A stretch of 64,000 bases of DNA, taken from positions 1-64,000 of the forward strand of contig NW_027196410.1 of assembly GCF_038502225.1 (NCBI RefSeq), given 5' to 3'. Within the stretch, counting starts at the first letter, position 1. Each line of letters opens with the position of its first letter. Below the pieces are notes generated by a model. It ran no database searches and had not been told where the DNA came from. It was given only the letters and a program-made list of their open reading frames with translations. This DNA comes from Cherax quadricarinatus. Taxonomy: Eukaryota; Arthropoda; Malacostraca; Decapoda; Parastacidae. The position numbers and the translations under genes are program-made. This document shows positions 25,876 to 37,400 of the stretch, one piece after another.

Positions 25876-25900
25876 TCATAAGAACATAAGAACATAAGAA
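25876..25900 (-). repeat. LINE B 3' tail, three CATAAGAA repeats
   Basis: Three direct 8-bp repeats on the + strand (TTCTTATG in element sense) at the 3' end of the element. CR1-clade LINEs characteristically end in short 8-bp repeats rather than poly(A), which they use for priming. Copy A has lost exactly this 25-bp stretch. Confidence 0.85.
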
Positions 25901-26032
25901 AGGAGGAGCACTGTTGGAGGCCTGCTGGCCCATACTAGGCAGGTCCTTTACAATTCATCCCACTAACAAAACATTTGCCCAACCCAATTTTCAATGACAC
26001 CCAAGAAATAAGCTCTGATGTGAAAGTCCCAC

Positions 26033-27589
26033 TCAAATCCAACCCCTCCCACTCATGTACTTATCCAACCTAGATTTGAAACTACCCAAAGTCCCAGCCT
26101 CAATAACCCAACTAGGTAGACTGTTCCACTCATCAACTACCCTATTTCCAAACCAATACTTTCCTATGTCCTTTCTAAATCTAAACTTATCTAATTTATA
26201 TCCATTACTGCGGGTTCTCTCTTGGAGAGACATCCTCAAGACCTTATTAATATCCCCTTTATTAATACCTATCTTCCACTTACACACTTCGATCAGGTCT
26301 CCCCTCATTCTTCGTCTAACAAGTGAATGTAACTTAAGAGTCTTCAATCTTTCTTCATAAGGAAGATTTCTAATGCTATGTATTAATTTAGTCATCCTAC
26401 GCTGAATGTTTTCTAACGAATTTATGTCCATTTTGTAATACGGAGACCAGAACTGAGCTGCATAATCTAGGTGAGGCCTTACTAATGATGTATAAAGCTG
26501 CAGTATGACCTCTGGACTTCTGTTGCTTACACTTCTTGATATAAATCCCCGTAATCTATTTGCCTTATTACGTACGCTTAGGCATTGCTGTCTTCGTTTA
26601 AGGTTGCTGCTCACCATAACCCCCAAGTCCTTTTCGCAATCTGTATGGCTAAGTTCTACATCATTTAACTTATGAGTACTAGGGTTATGGGCACTCCCAA
26701 GCTTCAGAACCTTGCATTTATCTACATTGAACTGCATCTGCCACTTTTCTGACCAAGAATAGAGTTTGTTTAATTCCTCCTGAAGTTCCATAACATCTAC
26801 GTTTGAATCAATTATCCTACCTATCTTTGTGTCATCGGCGAATTTGCTCATATCACTAGTAATTCCCTCATCAAGATCATTGATATATATTATAAACAAC
26901 AACGGGCCCAAGACTGTTACAGATCCCCACTCGGATTTAACCCCATTTATGGACACTCTCTGCTTCCTGTCAGTGAGCCATGACTCGATCCACGAGAGCA
27001 CTTTTCCCCCAATGCCATGAGCTGCCACTTTCTTTAACAGTCTATGGTGCGGAACTCTATCAAAAGCCTTTCTAAAATCTAAGTAAATAATATCAAATTC
27101 TTTATTGTGGTCAACAGCCTCAAAAGCTTTACTGAAGAAAGTTAATAAATTAGTTAGACAAGACCGGCCTCTTGTGAATCCATGCTGAGTATCATTAATC
27201 AAGCTATGCTTATCGAGATGGCTTCTTATAATCTCAGCTATAATTGACTCTAGTAATTTGCCTACAATTGAGGTCAGGCTTATTGGGCGATAATTTGACG
27301 GTAACGACTTGTCCCCTGTTTTAAAAATAGGAATTACATTAGCCATCTTCCACATATCAGACACTACACCTGTTTGAAGAGATAAATTAAAAACATTAGT
27401 TAATGGTTCACAGAGTTCCATTTTGCATTCCTTAAGAACCCTTGAAAAAACCTCATCAGGACCCGGCGACTTATTTTGCTTCAGTCTGTCTATCTGCTTC
27501 ACAATCATTTCACTAGTGACTGTGATGTTACATAATTTATCTTCTTCTAGCCCACTGTAAAAATTAATTACTGGAATATTGTTAGTGTC
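26033..27589 (-). pseudogene. LINE B ORF2 reverse transcriptase part
   Basis: Same structure as copy A: first ATG at 27508, 491 codons, motif A with D144, motif C FADD at 26831-26842, C-terminal SGRGWI. The in-frame loss of motif B lies at 26914/26915. One residue differs from copy A: Cys in place of Tyr in the segment LIEVCKWKIG. The upstream TAA is at 27590-27592. Confidence 0.92.
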
Positions 27590-27620
27590 TTATTGTGTAA
27601 AAACTGAGAGAAAATATTAT

Positions 27621-28949
27621 TTAAATCAAGCACATTTCATTCTCTTTGTCAGTAAGGTGCCCATAGTTATTTTTAAGATGACCTATCTTATCTCTAACTT
27701 TTGTTCTATAGACCTGGAAAAAACTTTTTGGGTTAGTTTTAGAATCCCTAGCAACTTTAAGTTCATAGTCCCTTTTAGCTTTTCTTATCCCCTTTTTAAT
27801 GTCCCTCTTAATGTCAATATACTGATTCATAAGATGACCCTCACCTCTTTTGATACGCCTATAAATTCCTTTCTTATGCCCTAGTAGATATTTGAGCCTA
27901 TTATTCATCCATTTTGGGTCATTTCTATTTGATCTAATTTCTTTATATGGGATAAACGCTCTTTGAGCAGCATGTATAGTGTTCAGAAAACTGTCATATT
28001 GATAGCTCTCTTCGTTATCCCAGTCAACAGATGATAAGTGTTCTCTAAGCCCATCGTAATCTGCTAAGCGAAAATCTGGGACTGTTACTGAGTTATCGCT
28101 ACTATCGTACTTGCATTCAATGCTAAATGTAATTGATTTGTGGTCGCTAGCACCCAGTTCCTCTGAAATTTCTAAATTATTAACAAGGGATTCATTGTTT
28201 GCCATAACTAAGTCAAGCAGGTTATTTCCCCTTGTAGGTTCTGTCACAAACTGCTTCAAAAAACAATCCTGAAATACTTCTAAGAAGTCGTATGATTCTA
28301 AATTCCCAGTCAAGAAATTCCAATCAATATGACTAAAGTTAAAGTCTCCTAGAATTACTACATTATCGTGCCTTGTGGCCTTAACAATTTCCTCCCATAG
28401 TAGTCTCCCTTGGTCCCTATCTAAGTTTGGGGGACGGTATATCACTCCTAAAATCAGTTTTTCATGCCTCTCTGAAAATTCTATCCAAACAGACTCTGTA
28501 TGTGTTACTTCAGACTTAATACCTGTTTTTATGCAACAGTTCAAGCGATCTCGGACATACAATGCCACCCCACCCCCCTTCACGATACTTCTATCTTCTT
28601 GGAACAATTTAAAACCCTGAATATGACATTCCACAGGTATGTCCCGACTTTTGGAATTAAACCACGTCTCAGTTAAGGCAAATACATCAATGTTACCTAC
28701 ACTAGCAACTACTCTTAACTCGTCCATCTTACTCCTAGCACTACGGCAATTAGCATAATAAATATTGAAAGACTCTCCTTTCTCTTTACCCTTCCTGCTC
28801 ATTTCTATTTTTCTACTAAACCTATTACTGCCCTTATCACCCAAGGTCCCTGGCTTTTCAATATCTATCTCGTTCTTATTATTACTAGATCCCCTAGAAC
28901 TCGTAATATTACTACACTGGGACTTCACTGTATTCCTGCCAAAACCCAT
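27621..28949 (-). pseudogene. LINE B ORF2 endonuclease part (APE-like)
   Basis: Protein-identical to the copy A endonuclease: ATG at 28949, 442 codons, with N67, E94, Y171, GDFN 201-204 and SDH 268-270 all present. It ends at the same TAA, before the frame-broken link to the reverse transcriptase. One silent third-position change from copy A lies near 28716. Fourteen bases separate its ATG from the ORF1 stop. Confidence 0.92.
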
Positions 28950-28963
28950 ACCACTAACTATTC

Positions 28964-29800
28964 CTAGTTTAAAGTCCTAACTGCTCCCTCCCCTGCAGTT
29001 GCCAGTGCTCCCTCCCCACACCTAGATAAGTGAACCCCATCCCTGGCATACATGTCATTTCTGCCATAGAAGAGGTCCCAGTTGTCAATGAATGTTACTG
29101 CATTTTCCTTACAGTATTTGTCCAGCCAGCAATTGACACCAATTGCCCTGGACAACCATTCATTTCCAACTCCCCTCCTTGGCAAAATACCACATATGAG
29201 AGGGTTCCCACCCTTACTTCTAATTATTTCTATTGCTGACCTATACCTGCTAATCAGGTCCTCACTCCTACATCTGCCAACATCGTTGCCTCCAGTACTG
29301 AGACAGATAATAAGATTGCTCCCATTACCTCTCATGATGTCATCCAGACGGCTAACAATATCCTCCATCCCAGGCCCAGGAAAGCAAACACTCTGTCTCC
29401 TACTCCTGTCCTTCATGCAGAACGCCCTATCCATATACCTAACTTGGCTATCCACAACAACAACAATATTCTTACCTTCCTTAATGTCTTTCGTCGTGAC
29501 GTTCCCAGTAGTCGACTCACATTCGTCGGGTAGCACTGAGAATGTATTAGATGTTTCCACAACAGTTTCCACGGCAGTCTCTTTCTTCTTCATCGTTTCT
29601 ACCTTTCCATTTGTCTTCTTGATCGTCAACTTCTTTCCCTGCTGTCCAGCCACTGACCAGTTTCCCTTCTTGACCTGAGGACTCAAAACAGGAGGACTAC
29701 TCCAAATCTTTTTGTTTTCCTCGGTCAGTCACCGAATTTCCATATTCGCCAACCTCAATTCTTCCTTAAGCTGTTGGTAAAGTTGCTCGATGGAGGGCAT
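28964..29800 (-). pseudogene. LINE B ORF1, coiled coil and SGNH esterase domain
   Basis: Identical at protein level to copy A ORF1: ATG at 29798-29800, TGA at codon 24 (29729-29731), open from there to TAG at 28964-28966. It carries the same Gly-to-Val change in the esterase block I and an intact DGVHL block V. Since both duplicates share the nonsense codon, neither can make the full protein; reinitiation downstream would lose most of the coiled coil. Confidence 0.9.
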
Positions 29801-29819
29801 CTTGCTTCAATTCTAGATT

Positions 29820-30047
29820 ACTTAACAACTGTCAATAACAACTTACAGCAGTTATTATGGTCATTACTTAACTGTCACTAACAACCTGCGGTAGTTATTA
29901 TGGTCATTACTTAACTGTCACTAACAACCTGCAGCAGTTATTATGGTCATTATTTAACAACTGTCACTAACAACCTGCAGCAGTTATTATGGTCATTACT
30001 TAACAACTGTCACTAACAACCTGCAGCAGTTATTATGGACATTACTT
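29820..30047 (-). repeat. Five tandem 43-47-bp repeats at the 5' end of LINE B
   Basis: Exact counterpart of 24691-24918 at offset 5129, with the same unit order and variants (first unit with ACTTACAGCAG, second with CTGCGGTAG). The block passes directly into 42-bp satellite at 30048. Confidence 0.8.
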
Positions 30048-31925
30048 AACTCTTGTAGTGTAACTCTAGAGTAGCAATGACACTGACAAAACTCTTGTAG
30101 TGTAACTGTAGAGTAGCCATGGCTCTGAAAATACTCTTGCAGTGTAACTGAAGAGCAGCCATGACTCTGAGAAGACTCTTGTAGTGTAACTGTAGAATTG
30201 TTATTACTCTAACAAGACACTTGTAGTGTAACTGTAGAGTAGGCATGACTCTGACAAGACTCTTGTAGTGTAAATGTAGAGTAGCTATGACTCTGACAAG
30301 ACTCTTGTAGTGTAAATGTAGAGTAGCTATGACTCTGACAAGACTCTTGAAGTGTAACTGAAGAGTAGCCACGATTCTGACAAGACTCTTGTAGTGTAAC
30401 TGTAGAGTAGCCATGACTCGGGTAAGAGTCATGAAGTGTAACTGCACAGTAGCAATGACTCTGGCAAGACTATTGTAGTGTAACTGTAGAGTAGCTATGA
30501 CTCTGGTAAGAGTCGTGAAGAGTAACTGTAGAGTAGCAATGACTCGACAAGACTTTTGTAGTGTAACTGTAGAGTAGCCATGACTCGGGCAAGAGTCGTG
30601 AAGTGTAACTGTAGAGTAGGAATGACTCTGAAAAGACTCTTGTTTTGTAACTGTACAATAGCTATGACTCTGGCAAGACTCTTGTACTGTAACTGTAGAT
30701 AAGCCATGACTTTGGTAAGACTCTTGAAGTGTAACTGTAGAGTTGCGATGACTTTGGCAAGTCTCTTGTTATGTAACTGTAGAGTAGCCATGACTCTGGC
30801 AAGGCTCTTATAGTGTAAATGTAGAGTAGCCATGACACTGAAAAGACTCTTGTAGTGTAAATGTAGAGAAGCCATGACTCTAACAAGACTCTTGTAGTGT
30901 AACTGTAGAATAGTTATGTCTCTGGAAAGACTCATGTAGTGTAACTGTAGAGTAGCCATGACTCTAACAAGACTCTTGTAGTGTAACTGTAGAGTAGCCA
31001 TGACTCTGGCAAAACTCTGGAAGAGTAACTGTAGAGTAGCCAAGGCTCTGAAAAGACTCTCGTAGTGCAACTGTAGAGTAACCATGACTCTAAAAATACT
31101 CTTGTAGTGTAACTGTAGAGTAGCCATGACTCTGGAAAGACTCTTGTTTTGTTATTGTAGAGCAGCCATGACTATGACAAGACTCTTGTAGTGTAACTGT
31201 AGAGTAGTTATGACTCTGACAAGACTTTTGTGGTGTGACTGTAGGGTAGCCATGAATCTGTCTAGATTCTTGTAGTGCACCTGTAGAGTAGCCATGACTC
31301 TGGCAAGACTTGCAGTGTAACTGTGGAGTAGATCTGACTCTGACAAGGCTCTTCTAGTGTAACTGAAGAGTAGCCGTGACTCTGACAAGGCTCTTGTAGA
31401 GTAACTGTAGAGTAGCCATGACTTTGATAAGACTCTTGTAGTGTAATTGTAGAGTAGCCGTGACTCTGACAAGGTTCTTGTAGTGTAACTGTAGGGTAGC
31501 CATGACTCTGACAAGACTCTCGTAGTGTAACTGTAGAGTAGCCATGACTCTGACAAGACCATTGAAGTGTAACTGTAGAGTAGAGATGACACACACTAGC
31601 AAGACTCTTGTAGTGTGACTGTAGAGTAGCCATGACTCTGAAAAGACTCTTGAAGTGTAACTGTAGAGTAGCAATGGCTCTGCCAAGACTCTTGTAGTGT
31701 AACTGTAGAGTAGCCATGACTCTGCCAAGACTCTTGTAGTGTAACTGAAGAGTAGCCATGACTCTGACAACACTCTTGTACTGTAACTGTAGAGTAGCTA
31801 AGACTCTGGCAAGACTCTTGTAACATAACTCTAGAGTAGCAATGACACTGACAAGACTCATGTAGTGTAACTGAAAATAAGCGATGACTCTAAAAAGACT
31901 CTTGTAGTGTAACTCTAGAGTAGCC

Positions 31926-32473
31926 ATGACTCTGACAATACTCTTTCAGTGTAACTGTAGAGTAGCCATGACTCTGACAAGACTCTTGCAGTGTAACTGT
32001 AGAGTAGCTATGACGCTGACAAGACTCTTGCAGTGTAACTGTAGAGTAGCTATGACTCTGACAAGACTCTTGCAGTGTTACTGTAGAGTAGCTATGACTC
32101 TGACAAGACTCTTGTAGCGTAACTGTAGAGTAGCTATGACTCTGACAAGACTCTTGCAGTGTAACTGTATAGAAGCCATGACTCTGACAAGACTCTTGTA
32201 GTGTAACTGAAGAGTAGCTATGACTCTGACAAGACTCTTGTAGCGTAACTGTAGAGTAGCTATGACTCTGACAAGACTCTTGCAGTGTAACTGTAGAGTA
32301 GCCATGACTCTGACAAGACTCTTGTATTTCAACTGTAGAGTAGCCACGATTCTGACAAGACTCTTGTTGTGTAACTGTAGAGTAGTTATAACTGTGACAA
32401 GACTCTTGTATTGTGACTGTATAGTAGCCATGACTCTGACAAGACTCTTGTAGAGTAACTGTAGAGAAGCCAT
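31926..32473 (+). repeat. 42-bp units with TTGCAG variant (plus strand open)
   Basis: Several neighbouring units read CTCTTGCAG instead of CTCTTGTAG. The change removes the only stop codon of one plus-strand frame, so short plus frames coding for MTLTRLLQCNCRVA repeats appear (31926-32117 and 32262-32453). The same units recur near 42930-43110. I regard this as variant clustering by local amplification, not as a gene. Confidence 0.7.
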
Positions 32474-32491
32474 GACGCTGACAAGACTCTT

Positions 32492-33204
32492 TTAGTGTAA
32501 CTGTAGAGTAGCCATGACTATGGCAAGGCTCTTGTAGTGTAACTGTAGAGTAGCCATGACTCTGTCAAGACTCTTGTAGTGTAACTGTAGAATAGAGATG
32601 ACTCTGGCAAGACTCGCAAAGTGTAACTGTAGAGTAGCCATGACACTGAGAAGACTCTTGTAGTGTAACTGTAGAGTAGCCATGACACTGACAAGACTCT
32701 TGTAGTGTAGCTGTAGAGAAGCCATGACTCTGGCAAGACACTTGTAGGTTAACTGTAGAGTAACCATGACACTGACAAGACTCTTGTAGTGTAACTGTAG
32801 AGTAGCCATAACTCTAACAAGACTCTTGTAGTGTAACTGTAGAGTAGCCGTGACTCTGACAAGGCTTTGTAGTGTAACTGTAGAGTAGCCATGACTCTGA
32901 CAAGACTCTTGTAGTGTAACTGTAGAGTAGCCATGACTCTGACAAGACTCTTGTAGTGTAACTGTAGAGAAGCCATGGATCTGACAAGACTCTTGTAGTG
33001 TAACTGTAGAGTAGTTATGACTCTAACAAGATTCTTGTAGTGTAAGTGTAGAGTAGCCAGGACTCTGACAAGACTCGTGTAGAGTAGCTGTAGAGTAGCC
33101 ACGACTCTGACAAGACTCTTGTAGTGTAACTCCAGAGTAGCCATGACTGTGGCAAGACTAGTGAAGCGTAACTGTAGAGTAGCCATGATTTTGACAAGAC
33201 TCTT
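32492..33204. repeat. 713-bp tandem duplication in satellite, copy 1
   Basis: Seventeen 42-bp units minus one base (713 bp) are followed immediately by a near-identical copy at 33205-33917. Markers shared by both include GACTCGCAAAGTGTAAC, CACTTGTAGGTTAAC and the shortened GACAAGGCTTTGTAG unit. Only a handful of substitutions separate the two. Confidence 0.88.
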
Positions 33205-33917
33205 TTAGTGTAACTGTAGAGTAGCCATGACTATGGCAAGGCTCTTGTAGTGTAACTGTAGAGTAGCCATGACTCTGTCAAGACTCTTGTAGTGTAACTG
33301 TAGAATAGAGATGACTCTGGCAAGACTCGCAAAGTGTAACTGTAGAGTAGCCATGACACTGACAAGACTCTTGTAGTGTAACTGTAGAGTAGCCATGACA
33401 CTGACAAGACTCTTGTAGTGTAGCTGTAGAGAAGCCATGACTCTGGCAAGACACTTGTAGGTTAACTGTAGAGTAACCATGACACTGACAAGACTCTTGT
33501 AGTGTAACTGTAGAGTAGCCATAACTCTAACAAGACTCTTGTAGTGTAACTGTAGAGTAGCCGTGACTCTGACAAGGCTTTGTAGTGTAACTGTAGAGTA
33601 GCCATGACTCTGACAAGACTCTTGTAGTGTAACTGTAGAGTAGCAATGACTCTGACAAGACTCTTGTAGTGTAACTGTAGAGATGCCATGGATCTGACAA
33701 GACTCTTGTAGTGTAACTGTAGAGTAGTTATGACTCTAACAAGATTCTTGTAGTGTAAGTGTAGAGTAGCCAGGACTCTGACAAGACTCGTGTAGAGTAG
33801 CTGTAGAGTAGCCACGACTCTGACAAGACTCTTGTAGTGTAACTCCAGAGTAGCCATGACTGTGGCAAGACTAGTGAAGCGTAACTGTAGAGTAGCCATG
33901 ACTTTGACAAGACTCTT
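33205..33917. repeat. 713-bp tandem duplication in satellite, copy 2
   Basis: Second copy of 32492-33204, same orientation, directly adjacent. Differences include ACACTGACAAG for ACACTGAGAAG, and GATGCCATGGATC for GAAGCCATGGATC. The shared one-base deletion makes the period 713 rather than 714, which rules out a mere phase coincidence of the satellite. Confidence 0.88.
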
Positions 33918-35452
33918 GTAGTGTAACTGTAGAGCAGCCGTGACTCTGACAAGGCTCTTGTATTTCAACTGTAGAGTAGCCACGATTCTGACAAGACTCT
34001 TGTATTTCAACTGTAGAGTAGCCACGATTCTGACAAGACTCTTTTAGTGTAACTGTAGAGTAGCCATGACTTTGACAAGACTCTTTTAGTGTAACTGTAG
34101 AGTAGCCATGACTTTGACAAGACTCTTTTAGTATAACTGTAGAGTAGCCATGATTTTGACAAGACTCTTTTAGTATAACTGTAGAGTAGCCATGACTTTG
34201 AGAAGACTCTTTTAGTGTAACTGTAGAATAGCCTTGACTCTGACAAGACTCTTGTAGAGTAACTGTAGAGTAGCCATGACTCTGACAAGACTCTTGTAGA
34301 GTAACTGTAGAGAAGCCATGACGCTGACAAGACTCTTTTAGTGTAACTGTAGAGTAGCCATGACTCTGACAAGTTTCTTGTAGTGTATCTGTAGAGGAGC
34401 CGTGACTCTGACAAGGCTCTTGTAGTGTAACTGTAGAGTAGCCATGAATCTGACAAGACTCTTGTAGTGTAACTGTAGAGTAGCCATGACTCTGGCAAAG
34501 CTCTTCTAGTGTAACTGTAGAGTAGCCATGACTCTGACAAGACTCTTGTAGTGTAACTGAAGAGTAGCCATGACTCGGGAAAGACTCTTGTAGTGTAACC
34601 GTAGAGTATCCATGACTTTGGCAAGACACTTGTAGTGTAACTGTAGAGTATCCATGACTCTGACAAAACTCTTGTAGTGTAACTGTAGAGTAGCCATGAC
34701 TCGGGCAAGAGTCTTGAAGTGAAACTGTAGAGTAGCAATGACACTGACAAGACTCTTGTAGTGTAACTGTAGAGTAACCATGACTTTGGCAAGACTCTTG
34801 TAGTGTAACTGTAGAGTAGCCATGACTCTGCCAAGACTCTTGTTGTGTAACTGTAGAGTAGTTATGGCTATGGAAAGGCTCTTGTAGTGTAACTGTAGAT
34901 TAGCCATTAATCTAACAAGACTCTTGTTGTGTAACTGTAGAGTAGCCATGACTCTGGTAAGACTCTTGTAGTGTAACTGTAGAGTAGCCTTAACTCTGGC
35001 AATACTCTTGCAGCGTAACTGTAGAGTAGCCAAGACTCTGACAAGACTTTCGTAGTGTAACTGTAGAGTAGATATGACACTAGCAAGAATCTTGTAGTGT
35101 GACTATAGAGTAGCCATGACTCTGAAAAGACTCTTGTAGTGTAACTGTAGAGTAGACGTGACTCTGACAAGGCTCTTGTAGTGTAACTGTAGTGTAGCCG
35201 TGACTCTGACAAGGCTCTTGTAGAGTAACTGTAGAGTAGCCATGACCCTGACAAGACTCTTGTAATGTAACTGTAGAGTAGCCATGACTCTGACAAGACT
35301 CTTGTAGTGTAACTGTAGAGTAGCCAAGAGTCTGACAAGACTCTTGTAGTGTAACTGTAGAGTAGCCATGGCTCTGACAAGACTCTTGTAGTGTAACTGT
35401 AGAGTAGTTATGACTCTGAGAAGACTCTTGTAGTGTAACAAGTGTAGTGTAA

Positions 35453-35586
35453 GAAGTGATCGCATCGCTATTGGGCCGTCCGGACGTGCTGCGCAGAAGC
35501 TCCTGATTGAGTTGGCTTTTGCGCAGTGTTTACGTGTACTTAGCTCTGTGAAGACCTGTTTGCGCTCTCTCTACGAATTAAGCGAG
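35453..35586 (+). promoter_or_regulatory. LINE C 5' leader, possible internal promoter
   Basis: 134 bp between the satellite and the ORF1 ATG, containing the GC-rich GGGCCGTCCGGACGTGC. Identical leaders, apart from single changes, precede copies D and E. It bears no likeness to the tandem-repeat leader of A and B beyond the last few bases before the ATG. Promoter function is inferred from its place; no motif proves it. Confidence 0.5.
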
Positions 35587-36415
35587 ATGCCCTCCATCGA
35601 GCAACTTTACCAACAGCTTAAGGAAGAATTGAGGTTGGCGAAGGTGGAGATTCGGCGACTTACCGAGGAAAACAAGAAGATTCGTAGTAGTTCTCCTGTT
35701 TTGAGTCCTCAGGTCAAGAAGGGAAACTGGTTAATGGCTGGACAGCAGGGAACGAAGTTGACGATCAAGAAGACGAATGGAAAGGTAGAAACGATGAAGA
35801 AGAAAGAGACTGCCGTGGAAACTGTTGTGGAAACATCTAATACATTCTCAGTGCTACCCAACGAATGTGAGTCGACTACTGGGAACGTCACGACGAACGA
35901 CATCAAGGAAGGTAAGAATATTGTTGTTGTTGGGGATAGCCAAGTTAGGTATATGGATAGGGCGTTCTGCTTGAAGGACAGGAGTAGGAGACAGAGAGTT
36001 TGCTTTCCTGGGCCTGGGATGGAGGATATTGTTAGCCGTCTGGATGACATCATGAGAGGTAATGGGAGCAATCCTATTATCTGTCTCAGTGCTGGAGGCA
36101 ACGATGTTGGCAGACGTAGGAGTGAAGACCTGATTAGCAGGTATAGGTCAGCAATAGAAATAATTAGAAGTAAGGGTGGGAACCCTGTCATATGTGGTAT
36201 TTTGCCAAGTTGGAAATGAATGGTTGTCCAGGGCGATTGGTGTCAATTGGTGGCTGGACAAATACTGTAAGGAAAATGCTGTAACATTCATTGACAACTG
36301 GGACCTCTTCAATGGCGGAAATGACATGTATGCCAGGGATGGGGTTCTCTTATCTAGGTCTGGGGTGGTAGCACTGGCAACTGCAGTGGAGGGAGCAGTT
36401 AGGACTTTAAACTAG
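35587..36415 (+). pseudogene. LINE C ORF1, SGNH esterase, frameshifted
   Basis: ATG at 35587. The N-terminal coiled-coil residues, the linker and esterase blocks I (GDSQ, about 116-119) and III (GGND, 170-173) are present. An 8-bp deletion at 36209/36210 (relative to copy D) shifts the frame, so the reading frame ends at 36217-36219; the remaining C-terminal codons continue in another frame to 36415. In that part the block V His is Leu (DGVLL). The protein is thus broken, and its catalytic His would be missing even without the shift. Confidence 0.9.
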
Positions 36416-36429
36416 GAATAGTTAGTGGT

Positions 36430-37400
36430 ATGGGTTTTGGCAGGAAAACAGTGAAGTCCCAGTGTAGTAATATTACGAGTTCTAGGGGAACTAGTAATAA
36501 GCAGAACGAGGTAGACATTGAAAAGCCAGGGACTTTGGGTGATAAGGACAGTAATAGGTTTAGTAGAAAAACAGAAATGAGCAGGAACGGTAAAGAGAAA
36601 GGAGAGTCTTTCAATGTTTATTATGCTAATATCCGTAGTGCTAGGAATAAGATGGACGAGTTGAGATTAGTTGCTAGTGAAGGTAACATTGAAGTATTTG
36701 CCTTAACTGAGACGTGGTTTAATTCCAAAAGTCGGGATATGCCTGCGGAATGTCATATTCAGGGTTTTAAATTGTTCCAAGTAGATAGAAGTATCGGGAA
36801 GGGGGGTGGGGTGGCATTGTATGCCCGAGATCGCTTGAACTGTTGCATAAAAACGGGTGTTAAGTCTGAAGTAACACATACAAAGTCTGTTTGGATAGAA
36901 TTTTCAGAGGGGCATGAAAAACTGATTTTAGGAGTGATATTCCGTCCCCCAAACTTAGATAGGGACCAAGGGAGACTCCTATGGGAGGAAATTGTTAAGG
37001 CCACAAGGCACGATAATGTAGTAATTCTAGGAGACTTTAACTTTAGTCATACTGATTGGAATTTCTTGACTGGGAATTTAGAATCATACGACTTCTTAGA
37101 AGTAGTTCAGGATTGTTTTTGAAAGCAGTTTGTGACAGAACCTACAAGGGGAAATAACCTGCTTAACTTAGTTCTGGCTAGCGACCACAAATCAATTACA
37201 TTTAGCATTGAATGAAAGTACGATAGTAGCGATAACTCAGTAACAGTCCCAGATTTTCGCTTAGCAGATTACGATGGGCTTAGAGAACACTTATCATCTG
37301 TTGACTGGGGTAACGAAGTGAGCTATCAATATGACAGTTTTCTGAACACTATACATGCTGCTCAAAGAACGTTTATCCCATATAAAGAAATTAGATCAAA
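36430..37400 (+). pseudogene. LINE C ORF2 endonuclease fragment
   Basis: ATG at 36430, 14 bases after the ORF1 stop as in A/B. Endonuclease motifs LTETW, GGGVALY and GDFN are kept; YRPP reads FRPP. TGA at 37120-37122 and again at 37213-37215 stops translation. A 51-base in-frame deletion at 37178/37179 removes 17 residues before the SDH motif. The element ends at 37400, so linker and reverse transcriptase are missing altogether. Confidence 0.9.

Larger units (their letters stand above)
25876..30047 (-). mobile_element. LINE B, CR1/L2-like non-LTR retrotransposon (decayed)
   Basis: Duplicate of LINE A, offset 5129 bp, on the same strand. It keeps the 3' tail that A lost. All inactivating changes of A are present (ORF1 nonsense codon, ORF2 frame breaks, motif B deletion), so the element was dead before it was duplicated. 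Substitutions found relative to A: one changing Tyr to Cys in the reverse transcriptase C-terminal region (codon at about 26281) and one silent change at about 28716. Confidence 0.95.
25738..30860. repeat. 5.1-kb tandem duplication, copy 2 (satellite + LINE B + satellite)
   Basis: Second copy of 20634-25731. The right limit is clear: 30860 still matches 25731, and the next base differs. From 30845 onward the sequence instead matches 281-444 at the left end of the window, so the breakpoint lies where two kinds of satellite unit meet. Confidence 0.95.
30048..35452. repeat. 42-bp satellite, block 3
   Basis: About 129 units between the minus-strand and plus-strand LINE copies. 30048-30860 belongs to the 5.1-kb duplication. 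30845-31008 is identical to 281-444. The stretch near 31350-32000 matches 38100-38480 and 42250-42960. From about 34300 it is the left part of the composite unit that carries LINE C. No gene is seen. Confidence 0.95.
35453..37400 (+). mobile_element. LINE C, 3'-truncated CR1/L2-like element
   Basis: Plus-strand element of the same family as A/B, with its own 134-bp leader, ORF1 and the endonuclease part of ORF2. It stops at ATTAGATCAAA, about two thirds into the endonuclease-linker region, and satellite starts at once with CTGCAGAGAAGCC. LINE insertions normally lose their 5' end, so a copy with a 5' end and no 3' end must have been cut later by deletion or recombination. The same end point in D and E shows one common event. 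Confidence 0.94.
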
